In this document: positions 27,001 to 57,495 of the stretch, in pieces
Numbering within the stretch: the stretch's first letter is position 1
How the letters are laid out: each line of letters starts with the position of its first letter
DNA from: Eleginops maclovinus
Taxonomy: Eukaryota; Chordata; Actinopteri; Perciformes; Eleginopidae
Direction: 5' to 3'
Assembly: GCF_036324505.1 (NCBI RefSeq)
Contig: NC_086370.1
Coordinates: forward strand, 7,860,512 to 7,924,511
DNA: 64,000 bases
The notes under the pieces: model-generated
Database searches by the model: none
Told to the model about the DNA's origin: nothing
Seen by the model: the letters and a program-made list of their open reading frames with translations, nothing else
Program-made: the position numbers and the translations under genes

Positions 27001-30000
27001 GGTGCTTCACATGCAGTATGGTTGCAGATTCGAAGAGTGTTGATTATTCTTCACAGTTTTCTGCAGTCTGTAGCATCTAATAAAGAGCACAATTAAATCC
27101 TATACCTGCTCACTAAGTGTCAACAAACATTTAAAGAGAAATCACGTGACCGTATGGACAGTTTGGTATAACAGAAGAAGATTAAAATCCATTTGAACCC
27201 AGAACAAAAACACATTTTGGTAGTGATCTGCTCAGAAGGCATTTAAGGACATTTTTGTTTTGGATCTGTCTTCATGCTGGGTGGTCTCACAACACAAGAA
27301 GAGGCAAGTTGGCATCTATTTCATTTGGAGGGGGATTGTGTCCCACAGGGAGAAGCCAAGTGTTATATGAGACGTCCCGTTTTGCATTTCTAAACCTGTG
27401 ACAGGAGGCTGTTAGTCTGTCCTAACGAGATTGACAGACATCCAGAGGAAAGGCCAGGCTTTGCTGAGCTTTCCGTGGCCGCTGTTTATTTGCACAGTAC
27501 AGTGAGATGCTACAGGAGATATAGCTTGTTTGCAGAACGGGGTTAGCTAGCATGAGCCTGCATGCTGTGGAGGGAGACTTCCTGAAGCGGCGGAGCTGTG
27601 GCTCAAAGCGATGATGGAGTCGGACGAGCTGGCTGCCTCACTCAGCCTTTGAAATCAAACTGGGCAGGATGAAAAGAAGGGGCCAGTAGAAGCAGACCGA
27701 GAAAAACACTTAGTTTAATCCCATTAGTTTGAAGTTTTTCAGTTTATTTTGCTCTGCTTTTTCTGATATTTCACGTTCCTGCAGACTGCTTGTTTGACCA
27801 ATGTGATTAAACCTGACTGAAGGTTCTTAAAAGTAAACAATACCATCCATTCACTTTATTTTATCAGTCCTGCATCTATGCAATATCTCATTTTAGCTTT
27901 TAGCCATAGATTTCTCTTCCAGCCCATACTTTCTAATGAGAAAAAAGCTTCTAAAATCCTCAGCATGTAAGAAAACAAGACAATACAGTGAGTAATACAG
28001 CTCTGTGAGGCTGCATTTAGGACCAATGGTGCTTTGAGTAAAATGCAAAAGTAACGACATGCTAATGTTTAGCAAGTATGTTTACCAGATTCATCATTGT
28101 AGAATACTTTGGGAGTATGCTTACATTATTTATTAGCACTGAGTACAGAGTTTAGCGGAGGTTAATGCAAATGGCATTATTTGATCAGATATTAGATTAT
28201 TAACAAAAGTATTGGAACATTTTTAATTTTGACCTGATGATGGCGTTAGATGGAAAGAGGATCACCATCGTCATTACAATTCAGATTTTGACGTCATGGT
28301 GGCGCAATAATAAAACGGAGGGGTTAACCAAATTGAGATTCATCCTCTGGGAACGATAAATTAAGCACATTTTTTTACTAAAAGCAAAAGTGTCAAGTTA
28401 CTGCTTTTACGGGGAATACATATAGCCATGGCAAAAATAGAAACAAAATTATTCCAATCAAACTAGAAGGGCAGAGAGAGCAGACCTCTAAATAAATAAT
28501 AAACAGTCCAGTCTGCCATGACATGCAGATCTGCAGTTGCACCCACTATATTAATATTTACAAAAATAAATGATTCATTATTTGCATGGTATGTATGCAT
28601 TAACATTTACATAAGTGAAAGATAATGTGTGCACCTGCCCCATAATTCGGATCGGCTCGAACCTAAATTGAATAGGTTCTTTCTTGGTCCATGCTTCACC
28701 CTTCCACCAAGTTTCATGAACATAGTGGCAGTATTTCTTCAGCAATCCTACTGACCGACAAACTGACCAAACCGAATGAGACTGTAATAGGTCTAAAATG
28801 AATGTGCTAAATCCAATACAAAAAAATCCAGCACTGGAGGAATGGGTATTTTTGTGTTTGTACATCAGGAAGTATCCTGCTCATATATGTGAGAATCAAT
28901 TGAAATTCTGTTGTGAGAATTAAATATCATTAACCTCAATTCCTAAATGACAAATCTCCCCATTATGTCTCCGGGTGTTGAATCTTATTGACTATCATTG
29001 TGGAGCGAGTGACTGGAGGGAGGTGAAATAAATTAGATCCATTTGGCTTCTCCCAGAGGCACAGAGTGATAAAGTAGAACAACAGGAAATAAATAAACAT
29101 TAGGCTTTTATGTTTTGCCACTGTATCCCATGGATTCACCTGGTAATATCGCATAGATGATGATATTCAGAATTGTGATGTTGAGAGACGTTATGTTCAG
29201 GATCATACAGTGTTTAGAGATGGATCGATACAGGGACGTAAAATCCCAGTTAACTGAAACGGGGAATAACAATAAAATAGATTTCTCGCAGTGCAATTGT
29301 TGGCAGAGAGAGTGGAGTTTTTTTATTGATTCTGGGAAGAGATACAGACCGTGAGTAAAGTGTAAATACAGCATATGTGTTCTGCTTTGGTTTCTTCTTT
29401 AATCTCAGCTGAATCTATTTTTAGCCCCACAAAATGTCTTTCACCGACAAAGAAAGCAAAATTAGTTTTAGCGATCGGCCTGCTCTTCATATTGACTTTT
29501 CTAATATGATTTCGCCTCAGAGGGGAGGAAAGCTGCAATGCCTCTTGTTTCAGACATGTGCTCTTGACATTAGCAGGCCTCCACAGTGGAGGAGAGAGCT
29601 CATTTCTACAGGCATCCAACCACAGGATTGATATTATGCACAGGAGGTTCACAAAGAAGTGTTGAAACAGTAATGGACAAGCTGGGTTTTACGCCACAGT
29701 TCTCTGTAATGCTATTTCTACGGCGAGTTGACATTCAGGGGCGGCCATGCATCTTCCTGCTAATAAACAACAGTCCCAGTTAATTAAAATCCAACGATCA
29801 GGCTTGAGAAGTGAGAGATTGAAATTGAACGATTGCCCCACATACCAGCCCCGTCCCATATCCTGCTGCCTGGATAGCCTGGAGACTCAATCCAGCCCCG
29901 GCTAGGCTATTTCCACACCATCGATTCTGTCATCTATACACATGATGGATATCCACCTAACAAGCATGTTTGGAATCTAACCACTGCCCTGGGTTTCTCT

Positions 30001-32857
30001 CTGGAGCACAGAATGTATCCTCAATTATCTAAATGATATGTAAAGGTAAATGGATGAGGCAGTAACAGCTCTCCTTGATGAAGGGTCCATGACATCATAC
30101 ATTGTTCTTCACTATGGTGGTTAATAACTGACCGTGGAGTCGACTTCAAATGGGTGTGACTCTGAAGGGGGGGTGTGTACGAGGTGCACAACATTCCAGC
30201 GTGGACAAATTGGCCTGTTTGTAGTCCGGTGTGACTTGATGGACTTTGCATCTGACTTTTAGATAATCGGTTAATTCTCCGGACTCTGCTTGATTCTGAT
30301 GCCTCACGTTTTAGAAGCCCAATACTGCTCGCTTTATCGCCTTCCATCGATTTGAAATCTGTTTCATTTCCACCCTTAGGGAATCTCTGCAGCCATCCTT
30401 TCTAAGTGCACGCGAGACGGAGGATTTATACCTGTCAATAAAAACCTTTGGTAAGTGCTTCCTGACCCTCTAAATCCAGCCACTTTTCCTCACAAAAGAA
30501 AGGATGGGTTCCAACAGGCACAAATCAAGGCTGCTAAAACATGCGTTTACTTACCTCTAACGACAGCTACGACTGTAAATAATCACCCGCGCTGTCGGGA
30601 GTGTGAGGTGGATGGGTTATACATCCTCCCAACATGATCACTCTTCCTTACAGCCAGGAAAATAAAGGATGCTTTATCCTCTCTAGTCACTCACAACACA
30701 TTTTACCAGCTCTGTGTGATGGAATGGGATCAGGCTCTGGGAAAAGCATGTATATAACAGCGGTGTAGTATGACCGCTCCCAAACTATCATATGCCTTTT
30801 TGGTAAACCAAGGCACGTTTGTAATGGTTTTGCATGAAATACAGCGCTATTACGGCCTCAGACGTGCATTACTTTACGACCTGCGCATTCTTTCCACTCC
30901 CACATTTCCCTTAATATGAAGTGAATCATTTTAATGTTGCAGCAGGAAGAATACCATTTCATCTGTGATGTGTAAGCAAATTCTTCATGATGTTCCACAG
31001 GGGCCTCCTGCTAACGCTGCGCTCATCCCTCGCCATTACCTGCCTGGCTTTTATAGGCAGTTCATCATACACAGGTTATTGAGCTCTTGAGTACGAGTCC
31101 CTGCCTGGATGTCTAAAAGTAATTAACTCCCAGCTAAGAGTCCTTTTTGGCCCCACTTCAGTGGAGATAAAAAAAAAAGAAAAAGCCAGGAGGCTCCGGG
31201 AGGCAGCCATTTTACATAAGATGGTATTACATCAAACATTCTTGCACTTAAGAACAGACAGGGACATGGCTGGCTGGCACGGCTCCACGGGGCACGTGCC
31301 AAGGATCCACTGCTGATGCCTTAGACCAAACCAGCAACTGCGGGACAGTTTGCTGGATTGCCTCGAGACGCCTGGGTGTTATTTATCTGTAGTGCTGGAT
31401 TGATAGACCCAGTGTTTTTACACCCTTGTTCACCACTTACATTGCAGTGACGACCAGATGTACAGAGTGAAATGTTGCTGTTGTTGTAAAGTGTTCCTGT
31501 TTCCTCAGGTCGTTATCCTATGTGTTGTGTATGGGCAGTTTCTCCTTCCTGCTGCTGGGAGGCATGTACTATGTCACTGATATCAAAGGCTGGTGGGGCG
31601 GACAGCCATTCATATACCCAGGTATGCTTTAATAAATATTCAAAGGGATCAATGTGTGCTACAGGTGTATATGTTAACACTCCCGATTTAATTGGAAAGG
31701 CCATAATAAACATTTTTAAAATGAGCGAGCACATGAGTTTGCAATAATACACTCACTCACATAATCCCTTGACAGTTAAAAAACAGCTCTACTCAGTGTT
31801 TTAGGGTCTCTCAGCTCATTGTTTTGGTTATCTGGCCTTCGATGTTTTGGTGTTACCCCACACATCAATGTTGTATGCAGGTTGTTAAACTGCATACAAC
31901 ATTGCTTTACAACAAGTTTAAATGCTCCCCATGCATCCCCCGTCCCAACTATTAAACTAACTCTTTCCTCGCACTTTCAACTAGTTAATTATTTTGTATT
32001 GGTTCAAAGTGTTTGTTTGTGTAGATATTGCCTATTTTGGAAACATTATCTTGTTTTTTGTTCATTTTATCTTAAATCATTTCTCATACTTGCAGTGTGT
32101 ACTGCCTGGGAGTTCAACATACATGTATGCATGTGTCAAAAATAATCCTTTTTGTTAACAAGTTTTCTACGTCATAAAGGTGATATTGTGTTAGTGTTGT
32201 ATCAATAACTTGTATCCGCGTGACTGAATGTTTAAAAAGGTTATTGTAGGAAAATGAATTCTAGTAGGATCCATTCCCGTTCTCATTAATTATTTGAAAT
32301 GCTTGTGTTAGACTTCGTCCAAACGTAAACACACTAATTAGCCCTTTGGATTAGCTATTGTAGTTAACTGGTTAGAGATCAACTTTAAGAGCAACTTGAT
32401 GGCTTACGCAGCTAGCTATTAGTTAATTTGCTGTGGTAACAAACCATTATTAGCCATGGTTTTATATATTGCAGAGCTATGTAGATGAGAGTTTTGGTTG
32501 CACTCGGGGACAAGCAGTTTAAATAATTTAGATGAAGTTTATGGAGTCTCCTACAGCTGTCCCTAATGCAGTTGTTTTGTCTGTAAGAGTTAAAAAATCG
32601 CCAAAGTAGGATGAGATTTTCCTTTAGAGAGTCTTGTTTGATAACAGCTTTTCTTGTCTCTTCTCTCCTCCTCAGGGATGAACTCCATCTTTGTATATGT
32701 TGGCCACTCTCTCCTGGGGTTCTACTTCCCGTTCAGCTGGGAGATGCGCTTCCAGGAGAGCCACTGGGAGCAGCTCTTCCAAAGCCTGTGGGGGACTGCA
32801 CTGTGGGTGCTCATCGCCTACCTGCTGTACAGGAATAAATTCTTCCTCAAAATATAA
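5620..32857 (+). CDS. hgsnat: Heparan-alpha-glucosaminide N-acetyltransferase (HGSNAT)
   Basis: Lysosomal multi-span enzyme that transfers acetyl from cytosolic acetyl-CoA to terminal glucosamine of heparan sulfate in the lumen; loss in humans causes Sanfilippo C. Exons: 5620-5698, 6046-6140, 6876-6997, 7912-8030, 9835-9904, 9994-10051, 11742-11818, 14645-14721, 20067-20097, 20203-20363, 22790-22902, 24230-24351, 24999-25122, 25216-25302, 26574-26651, 30380-30450, 31509-31621, 32676-32857. That is 18 exons (as in human) and 592 aa, in frame throughout with GT-AG sites. Residues 1-22 look like a signal peptide, followed by KMDQALL as in human. A lumenal Cys-containing domain precedes the first membrane span (about 139-161). 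H228 in the WFFQHAPWN segment matches the human active-site His269. [11 protein letters not shown] and the C-terminal FFLKI are family signatures. The 5620 ATG has a strong context; an in-frame ATG at 5602 would add six residues. The protein is shorter than human mainly at the N-terminus. Confidence 0.95.
8031..9834 (+). other. hgsnat intron 4
   Basis: A 1.8-kb intron between two well-supported exons. It has a T-rich run near 9558-9571. I see no further exon, known repeat or RNA gene; small open frames here have no recognisable content. Confidence 0.6.
10052..14644 (+). other. hgsnat introns 6 and 7 (exon 7 at 11742-11818 between them)
   Basis: AT-rich intronic DNA. The stretches 10052-11741 and 11819-14644 hold no exon or repeat family that I recognise. 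The small open frames at 10316-10721 occur on both strands at once, which is typical of chance. Confidence 0.5.
15067..15096. repeat. GT dinucleotide microsatellite
   Basis: About 15 copies of GT inside the 3' UTR of the LINE. It is likely to vary in length between individuals. Confidence 0.9.
15161..18469 (-). CDS. LINE polyprotein: endonuclease and reverse transcriptase
   Basis: An uninterrupted frame of 1102 codons encoding the retrotransposition enzyme of the L2-like LINE. Residues about 162-368 form an APE-type endonuclease: N166 in NTRS, E193 in TETW, D298 and N300 in GDFNIH, and SDH at 359-361. Residues about 630-900 form the reverse transcriptase: D732 in [11 protein letters not shown], the [13 protein letters not shown] motif near 789-801, and the catalytic YADD at 822-825. 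The C-terminus has the fish L2-type segment WNQLPPHIR followed by [11 protein letters not shown]. Residues 1-160 show no domain and may be leader read open by chance; translation may start further in. No separate ORF1 with a PHD or esterase domain is visible. A 93-codon frame (18723-18442) overlaps the start but has no recognisable content. Catalytic residues are all present, so the copy looks young and possibly competent. Confidence 0.85.
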   Translation of the reverse strand: MFVLRIPCLTQINSAATDLVHPDCLLHNSLAEVLLFVVSRRASRLTLSGALSWIARMRCLAAMTLYSAAELLKLSTLSSPNCLEVIRSLCLLRRPRYVHRAARHKFVYMDNTLAVPSVRCTASLLQRHHNKPRPLAVNRCPLLPINCTVTPAAASMNRAATFMLLNTRSLNNKAPLIYEVILDKKLDFLCLTETWQSQQDFVTLNQATPPDYVYLHKARSLGRGGGLAVIHRSNILVKEFPVSSTSFESLHFALAGATQLQVLLIYRPPKASTHFLSELSGLLATICPMYPSTILMGDFNIHVDSANCPFASDFLSLLDCFSIAQHVHVPTHTKGHTLDLVCSTGITPCHLQCDDLAISDHLAISFSVSVPLPSQPSKRTITFRKTKQVCTSLLSSTLVTHLATPPLNTTVDGLVEHYNTALSLSLDSVAPPITRLVSFARPAPWFTPELRLMKAAGRQLERRYRTSGLTVHHEAYKDHIRDYKEALLKAKTLYYSILINNQQNHPKKLFITINRLLRPPDSPQPSDAADLCSRFLDFFQKKVETIHNHLLQYSTPPPPSPHHPGADTPTACPLQCCLSSFTMLDTDQVHDLVSKAKTSSSQLDPMPTTLVKTCLPVISASIAAIINCSLDSGVVPSGFKTAAVIPTLKKPGLDPDDPNNYRPISNLPFLSKILERAVASQLQHHMSHHELFEPLQSGFRTQHSTETALIKITNDLLTAADNGLISILILLDLSAAFDTVSHSILLSRLTELIGLRGSALSWFQSYLSNRKQYVTLKDANSILAPVNHGVPQGSVLGPLLFTIYMLPLGQIIRHHGLSFHCYADDTQLYISTKPSTLLPPGPLINCLQKLKTWMTSNLLKLNSNKTELMVVAPKPLLRKVGDLLLEVDGCYITPSPVVRNLGVILDPTLSFQSHINSITKSAFYHLKNISRLRPSLSASVTETLIHCFISTRLDYCNAILTGLPSKTLDRLQYVQNSAARVLTGIKPWQHITPTLMQLHWLPVKFRIKFKILLLTYKSLHALAPRYLSDLLHPYTPLRSLRSSVKDQLAVPRTRLKTFGDRAFCVSAPTMWNQLPPHIRCAPSVDSFKKHLKAHLFSEAYGL
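19006..20066 (+). other. Right part of hgsnat intron 8
   Basis: Intronic DNA between the MITE/LINE nest and the 31-base exon 9. No exon or repeat family was recognised. G-rich purine runs occur near 19612-19677. Confidence 0.5.
20364..22789 (+). other. hgsnat intron 10
   Basis: A 2.4-kb AT-rich intron. I find no coding segment and no recognisable mobile element. The donor used is GTACGT at 20364; a second possible donor four bases on (GTGAGA) would break the frame with exon 11. Confidence 0.55.
23291..23819 (-). mobile_element. Internally deleted Tc1/mariner-type element
   Basis: About 525 bp in hgsnat intron 11, flanked by TA. The left end reads CACTGCCCAGCCCAAAAAAA and then GGTCACA. The right end, reverse-complemented, reads CACTGCCTGGACAAAAAAAA and then GGTCACA, giving an imperfect inverted repeat of about 27 bases. 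Between them the minus strand keeps only the C-terminal part of a Tc1-like transposase (about 23716-23345), with QDENARIHR around the second catalytic Asp and [13 protein letters not shown] holding the final Glu of the DD34E triad. The N-terminal DNA-binding half and first Asp are missing, so the copy is non-autonomous and dead unless helped. Confidence 0.85.
23345..23716 (-). pseudogene. Tc1-like transposase remnant
   Basis: A 123-codon frame within the deleted Tc1/mariner element. It shows the motif around the second Asp of the DDE catalytic core ([16 protein letters not shown]) and the [11 protein letters not shown] motif with the catalytic Glu. The helix-turn-helix DNA-binding region and the first catalytic Asp are absent, and the frame is short of the usual 340 or so residues. 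It is a relic with no expected activity. Confidence 0.75.
25303..26573 (+). other. hgsnat intron 14
   Basis: Intronic DNA. It contains a short tandem repeat at 25711-25764 and otherwise nothing I can name. Confidence 0.5.
25711..25764. repeat. Four-copy 14-base tandem repeat
   Basis: Three near-identical 14-base units beginning ACTGGTCAGAAAC (25711, 25725, 25739), followed by a partial unit ACTGGCAGAAAG. It is a small minisatellite in hgsnat intron 14. Confidence 0.85.
26652..30379 (+). other. hgsnat intron 15
   Basis: The second-largest hgsnat intron, 3.7 kb. No exon was recognised; frames at 29157-29783 are short, have no domain and lack splice support. Composition is mixed, with no clear transposon ends. 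Confidence 0.5.
31622..32675 (+). other. hgsnat intron 17
   Basis: An AT-rich intron that carries a perfect hairpin-forming inverted repeat at 31866-31904. I see nothing else in it. Confidence 0.55.
31866..31904. repeat. Perfect 15-base inverted repeat with 9-base loop
   Basis: Arms CAATGTTGTATGCAG (31866-31880) and CTGCATACAACATTG (31890-31904) are exact reverse complements. The stem is too short for a typical microRNA precursor. It may be a chance or slippage-derived palindrome in hgsnat intron 17. Confidence 0.9.
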
Positions 32858-33235
32858 ACCAGGATGCTCATCTGTCCTTTTTTATATTCTGTAGATACTA
32901 TTGTCTTATTGTTCAACGCCAAACAAACATTATTTATTGTAAGTTGTATTGAATACAATAACTTCTGTGGGAAATCAGGCCGGCTATTTTTGGCTTAATC
33001 AGTGTAGCTTACTTTCAGTGATATACAACCTACCCACGTACATTTCAGTTGTACTAATGATTACAGTTTTGTATAAAAAAACAGGCTGCATCACAGCAAA
33101 GTTATGAAACGTATGAATATCTATGAAAACGTAACCAAGATGACTGTTCCACTGTTAGTGTGGGCGGCTGAGGATTTATTTGATGCCACTTGTTTTGTGC
33201 ACTGAATAGACTGATTAAATCAAATATACTGAGGT
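32858..33235 (+). other. Probable hgsnat 3' UTR
   Basis: Sequence just after the TAA of hgsnat. No AATAAA lies close by. The variant hexamer ATTAAA at 33214-33219 is the best candidate poly(A) signal, which would give a 3' UTR of about 375 bases. This is inferred. Confidence 0.4.
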
Positions 33236-35589
33236 GGTACTTAACAAATTAGGCCGAGTGATTCCACTACACACCAGGCCAGCCATTATGAGTCTGTTGC
33301 CATGGTCACTCCTTCCCCTTATGTGCGTGTGTGGATACCATCTGCTGTCCGAGTGACTACTTTAATAGGGGTCAAGATGCACGACTCACAAAGGAGTGTC
33401 ATTAATGAGAACGACACCTCTTGCACTCAATGTATTAGAAAATCAGGGAAATTACACAAATCCAATTCATCTCAGAACACAACGAGCCTCTCCAAGAGCC
33501 TGAGCCCGTTTTACATATTTAACACATGCTCACCTACTGAACAGGGCTTGTTTTTAGACCATCATGTTTCTACGTGGCTGAGTATTGAGTGATTTATTGA
33601 TATTTCTGTTTACATGACAGTATTGAACATGCTGTGTGACTTTGGTTTCAGGTCAGGTGATGTGTACATCATGAAATGAACATGTAGTTAATGAAATGAC
33701 AGCATCATGCTTCTCTTCCAGAGTGAAATCATATTACACACTACTCGGATGGCGTAGTAACTGCGTGGTATGCTGTAGTGGTTTTGGTAATTATCTTATC
33801 AACAGTTTGGATTCTGCAGGCACATCCTGCCTTCTTGAAAAAGACTCTAGTCCATAATTGCTTTCCCCAAACCCCCGTGCAAGAAATGGAAACGCATCTC
33901 CTCGAGATGAAAATGAAATCAATAGCGACTTACCATGGAGGTCTAAAGATATCTTTGTGTGTTTGCTTGCATTGAAAAAGCTTTGTATTTAAATGTAAGC
34001 ATTTAGCTGAGTCATTCTGAGACACTTACAGGAACTGCAACAGCACAATGAGCTCTATTAGAAACATCCCAAGAAAAATCAAAAGGGTAACCATAACAAG
34101 GTCTAGACAGCCGAGATGATTAGCATTGTGCTTGTGTTTCGGATTACATTTCTGCTGAACCCATGATACAGAAACATTGTCATGAAAAAGCCCATAAGAT
34201 AGCATTGTGGTTCTACATACCATGACTACACCAAAACATTTCCTTGTCTTTATTGATTCTCGTTGAGCATTATGTCTCAGGATACCTAAAGTCTATCGTA
34301 TGGAAACTTTATCCTGGATTCAATGTTCTCATTGAGACCCCTTAGCTTCTTATATCACATAATGATCCGCACGCTCTCCCTTGGTACAGGGAGCAGCATT
34401 ACATTCATCCTCCTATATCGTGTAAGTGAACATTTGAGTATCTGCTACATATTGACGTCAATTTCATGTTTGAAAAAAACATGATATCTGGAAGGGTTCT
34501 TAAGCAATAACTTCATTTTATATTGATGGCTTGAAACCACTTTTATCATGTCCGAAACATTAACGGAAACCTTAAGTAACTGCCTTGAGTCTTTTTCCCT
34601 CTTAAACTACTAAGCTGTTAATAATACATTTGTATGGACACACTTTTCTTAAGCTAGCCATCAACTTTCATGCTCAAACGAGGAAGCATTTAGTATTCCC
34701 ATATGCAGTTATACAATGCTACTGTTGTTTTTTAGATTACTTTTAGCAGTCTTTTTTTATTGGTCGTTACCATTGAAACATTCACAACTACATTTATAGT
34801 GCAAATGTGTGCAAAAGTTTAAATCTAAGTGTTTAGATTAACAAAGAAAATGTTAATTCAGTGTACAATACTAGACCTTACTTTAAACTCAATGTAATCT
34901 CAAAAAACCTGTTTAAGGCTAATGGATTGTTTCTGTCGAGATTTGTTTTAATTGGATCCAGTGATTGAGGCCAATATTGTACCGATATTATATATCACCT
35001 CAAAGTCTTTTGTGGCTGAGTCTACAAAATAAACATTTTAACAGCTAATGTTGATATTATTGGACTTTCAACATACATTTTCACTATAACAGCATGAACC
35101 ATGCCAGCATAATTGAAAGTAATCATACACATCAATATAAACTGACTACATATCTTATCTCATTTTTTTTTAGATCTTGCTTGATTCTGACCTAGCTTTC
35201 TTCCTCTTTATATATCGTCTATGGTTTCCTCACATTTTTTCTTCATTTTTAAACCCATGAAACAAGTTGAGCAAACCAAACACAGCAGGTGAAATATAAC
35301 AGCAGTATTTTTTCCACTTGGTGAAAGTTGCTGGAGGTCCTGAGAAGCCCTGCTGTCGTCTCTGCAGCCCAATGAACTCCAGTATTTTTGCTCCATGCAG
35401 GGACATTGATTGGAGAGCGATTGCTGTGTGACTGACTGGTGTCCTGCCCTGAGGCTGCAGCAATGCATCACTCCACACCATCCCGTCACAGAGAGATCCC
35501 TCACTTAAATGACAGGCAGTCTTTAGACTCAAGACCTAAAGTCATTCAGCTGATCCAACAGCAGTTTGCTCTTTTTGTTCTGGCAACTA

Positions 35590-36480
35590 TAAGCAGTGGT
35601 GGAAGAATGTTATATCTCCTATTGAAGTAAAAGTAATACCACACTTAAACTACTCCACCACGAGTCCTACATTTAAAAAAAAAAAACGTACTGGAGTAAA
35701 ATAATGAAAGTATTATCAGCAAAATATACCACAAGTTCTTCCTGTGCATTACAGCCATTTTAGAATAATTAATATGATTTTATTAGATTATAATTGTTGT
35801 ATAAATGTTAAAGGGGCCCTTTGATAATCTTTTAGGTTTATATTTTATTATTATTATTTCATTTGTATTTTGTGCCTCTACTGTGACATATTTACATGCT
35901 TTAATGTTCAGAAAGCTCTTTATTTTTCTCAAACTGCCTGTGCTGCAGCATCTCTTTTCACCCTTTGCCTGAAACCAGAGCCCAGTCTGCCCTGATTGGT
36001 TAGCTGGCTCTGTTGTGATTTGTCAATCACTTAGAAATGTCCCGCCCCTTAGTCAACAAAAAAAGCTAATAATCTTTACAGGTAAACCAAAATCGTCAAT
36101 GACAAGAAAAAACAAGCAGGAAATCCCTGGTCCTGCTCATAACCATTCAGGATATGGTTATTTACATACACAAAAATCTATATAACATACTACAGGAAAG
36201 GGAAAACCCCTAAAAAGCACAATACTGCCTCTTTAAATAAAGATAAAGGTGGATCCGGTTTGAATAACTTTATATAGTGCTGTGTAGCTTAATCCATAAT
36301 TATACATAATATGTTCACAGTCAAATACAGTTTTATGCATTAATGTTAATCTCTAAATGAGCTAAAGTTGGCCAATTAATGTGGATTAAAAAGTACAACA
36401 TGAACCTCTGAAATAGAGGAAAGTAGAAGTATAAAGCAGCATGGAAAAGAAAAATGGTACTTAAGTAGCAGAACAACACC
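35590..36480. repeat. Older fish interspersed repeat, split by a MITE
   Basis: The left part (35590-35809) begins GCAGTGGTGGAAGAA and has the 'AAGTAAAAGTAATACCAC' type text. The right part (36235-36480) has 'GGTACTTAAGTAGCAGAACA'. These resemble the two ends of a very common teleost repeat rich in ACTTAAGTAAAAGTA motifs. The MITE at 35810-36234 sits between them. The family assignment is from recognition of the text, not from a database. Confidence 0.5.
35810..36234. mobile_element. Second copy of the AAAGGGGCC-type MITE
   Basis: About 425 bp. The left end is AAAGGGGCCCTTTGATAATC. The right end, reverse-complemented, begins AAAGAGGCAGTATTGTGC. The inside matches the hgsnat intron 8 copy over the segments around 'GTGCCTCTACTG', 'CTGCAGCA', 'CAGAGCC' and 'GGCTCTGTTGTGATT'. 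There is no coding capacity. Confidence 0.7.
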
Positions 36481-36840
36481 GCACATTTATTCTAGTGAAG
36501 TGTCATTAATCCATATAGTTCAGTTCAGCAGGTTCAACATGTACCCAAAAACCCTGCCACCTCCCCACTGGCAGTTCATCTGATGCTTCTCAAATGACAC
36601 CTCTTAAATCCACTGGACTAAACATCTTAATGTTAAAGGTAAAATATGAGAAATAATCCTTATTCCTCACATGATTTATGACAGGACGGTTCCAATAAAG
36701 CAGTGAACACACCTGCTACACTTTATTAAAAAACAGTGGCTGCACCTTTAACATGCACCATTACCCATTTAATGATATTACTGTTAATAATTTCCCCCAC
36801 GCAGAGTGTTAATGAGGTGACTGGCCTGCTGTTATTTATG

Positions 36841-37158
36841 CTCTTAAATTTCCTGTAGATGCTGTGCTGCCTGCTGCTGCAGGAAACAGCGGAGCAGTGA
36901 GTGGAGCAGAGAGCCTCCTCCCCCTGGACAGACAGCCAGTCAGCCCCGCAGCAGCCCCCGAACCGCACACACGCACAGCCGCACACAGCAGCCGGTCTGC
37001 GGGACACTGAGGACCGCATCCCCCTGCTCGGAACCGCGCACAGGACACTCTCTGGTTTACGCAACATCTGCTTTTCTTTTATCGCTTTATCCATCATTAT
37101 TCGTCGCTGAAAGGAACTTTAATTTTCATTGAGAAACTTTCACCTATGGTTCGCGAAG
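36841..37158 (+). promoter_or_regulatory. ret proximal promoter and 5' UTR
   Basis: A locally GC-rich stretch (about 36880-37050) in AT-rich surroundings, directly before the ret start, with several CG dinucleotides and GCAG repeats. No TATA box is evident. It contains an upstream ATG at 37146, out of frame with ret. The transcription start cannot be fixed by eye. Confidence 0.5.
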
Positions 37159-56657
<19,499 letters not shown>

Positions 56658-57495
56658 AGACAAACCAACACTGTAGAAAGATGAGTAATTGGTAGATGTG
56701 TATATTTCTATAAGACTGTACATATACAATCTGATGCTAAAGTTGGTTCCCTTTTATTTCTGTTGCACGGGGTATTCAACGTTTTAAAACTGGGGTCTTT
56801 TTTTGCTGCAAAAGCGGCAGGATCAATGTAGACCACGCTTCATCCAGCTCCTCAGTATGTTAATTATTACCTCACGGGTCATGTTGGCCATGTTGTATCA
56901 CTGCATGACTATTGTACCAGATTGTATGCCAGTGTCAATGTCTTTTAAGTGCCTGTGCCGCTTCTACAATAGCCTCCAAATATTAATGTGCGACTGTGAA
57001 GATCTTGATCCAGCCCAGGAATTAAAGGGGACGTCTTTACCATCACCTGCTGTAGACAGCTGGGATTGAGTGGACAAAAAGCAAAATGCTGAACTTGTTC
57101 TGAAAATGTAAAGTTTCTACTTTAGAGGATTGTGCTCCTCGAATTGTCAAAGACCCATTTCGTGTTTCTCCCACAAGATGATTCAAAGCTGTTCTTGCCA
57201 AAGAGAAGTAACACAGACATGATCAGTGAGCAGTTCTTTTGCTTTTGTTCTTGTTATATATATTTTTTTTACATGAGAAATATCAACTAGTGAGTGTTAC
57301 TCCAGTGTAAGGACCTGACACTTAATGTAGATCGTGACCATGTCCCATGCGAGACTACAGTTCACTATTGGATCACTGTAATGGCAATCTTTGTGGAAAA
57401 AGTATGATTATGTAAACTAATGAGTGTTATCATTGTTATGTTGTTATTATTTGATTAAGTTCCAATTAATAATAAACGTTAAAAAAGTTCAGTGT
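56658..57495 (+). other. ret long-form 3' UTR
   Basis: Sequence after the RET51-type TAA up to an AATAAA poly(A) signal at 57471-57476, so a 3' UTR of about 0.83 kb. The frame 56803-57069 inside it has no domain and is taken as chance. Confidence 0.65.
57471..57476 (+). promoter_or_regulatory. Poly(A) signal AATAAA of ret
   Basis: Canonical hexamer, followed by a GT-rich run (GTGTGTG near 57492) that would suit the downstream element of a cleavage site. Confidence 0.65.

Larger units (their letters stand above)
33236..36840. other. Intergenic region between hgsnat and ret
   Basis: No gene was recognised. The right half (about 35590-36480) is made of nested repeats described separately. The frames 35208-35532 on the minus strand overlap one another and have no domain. 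Confidence 0.55.

Noticed and set aside
31866..31904. MicroRNA precursor
   Set aside because: The stem is only 15 base pairs, too short for a normal precursor hairpin.
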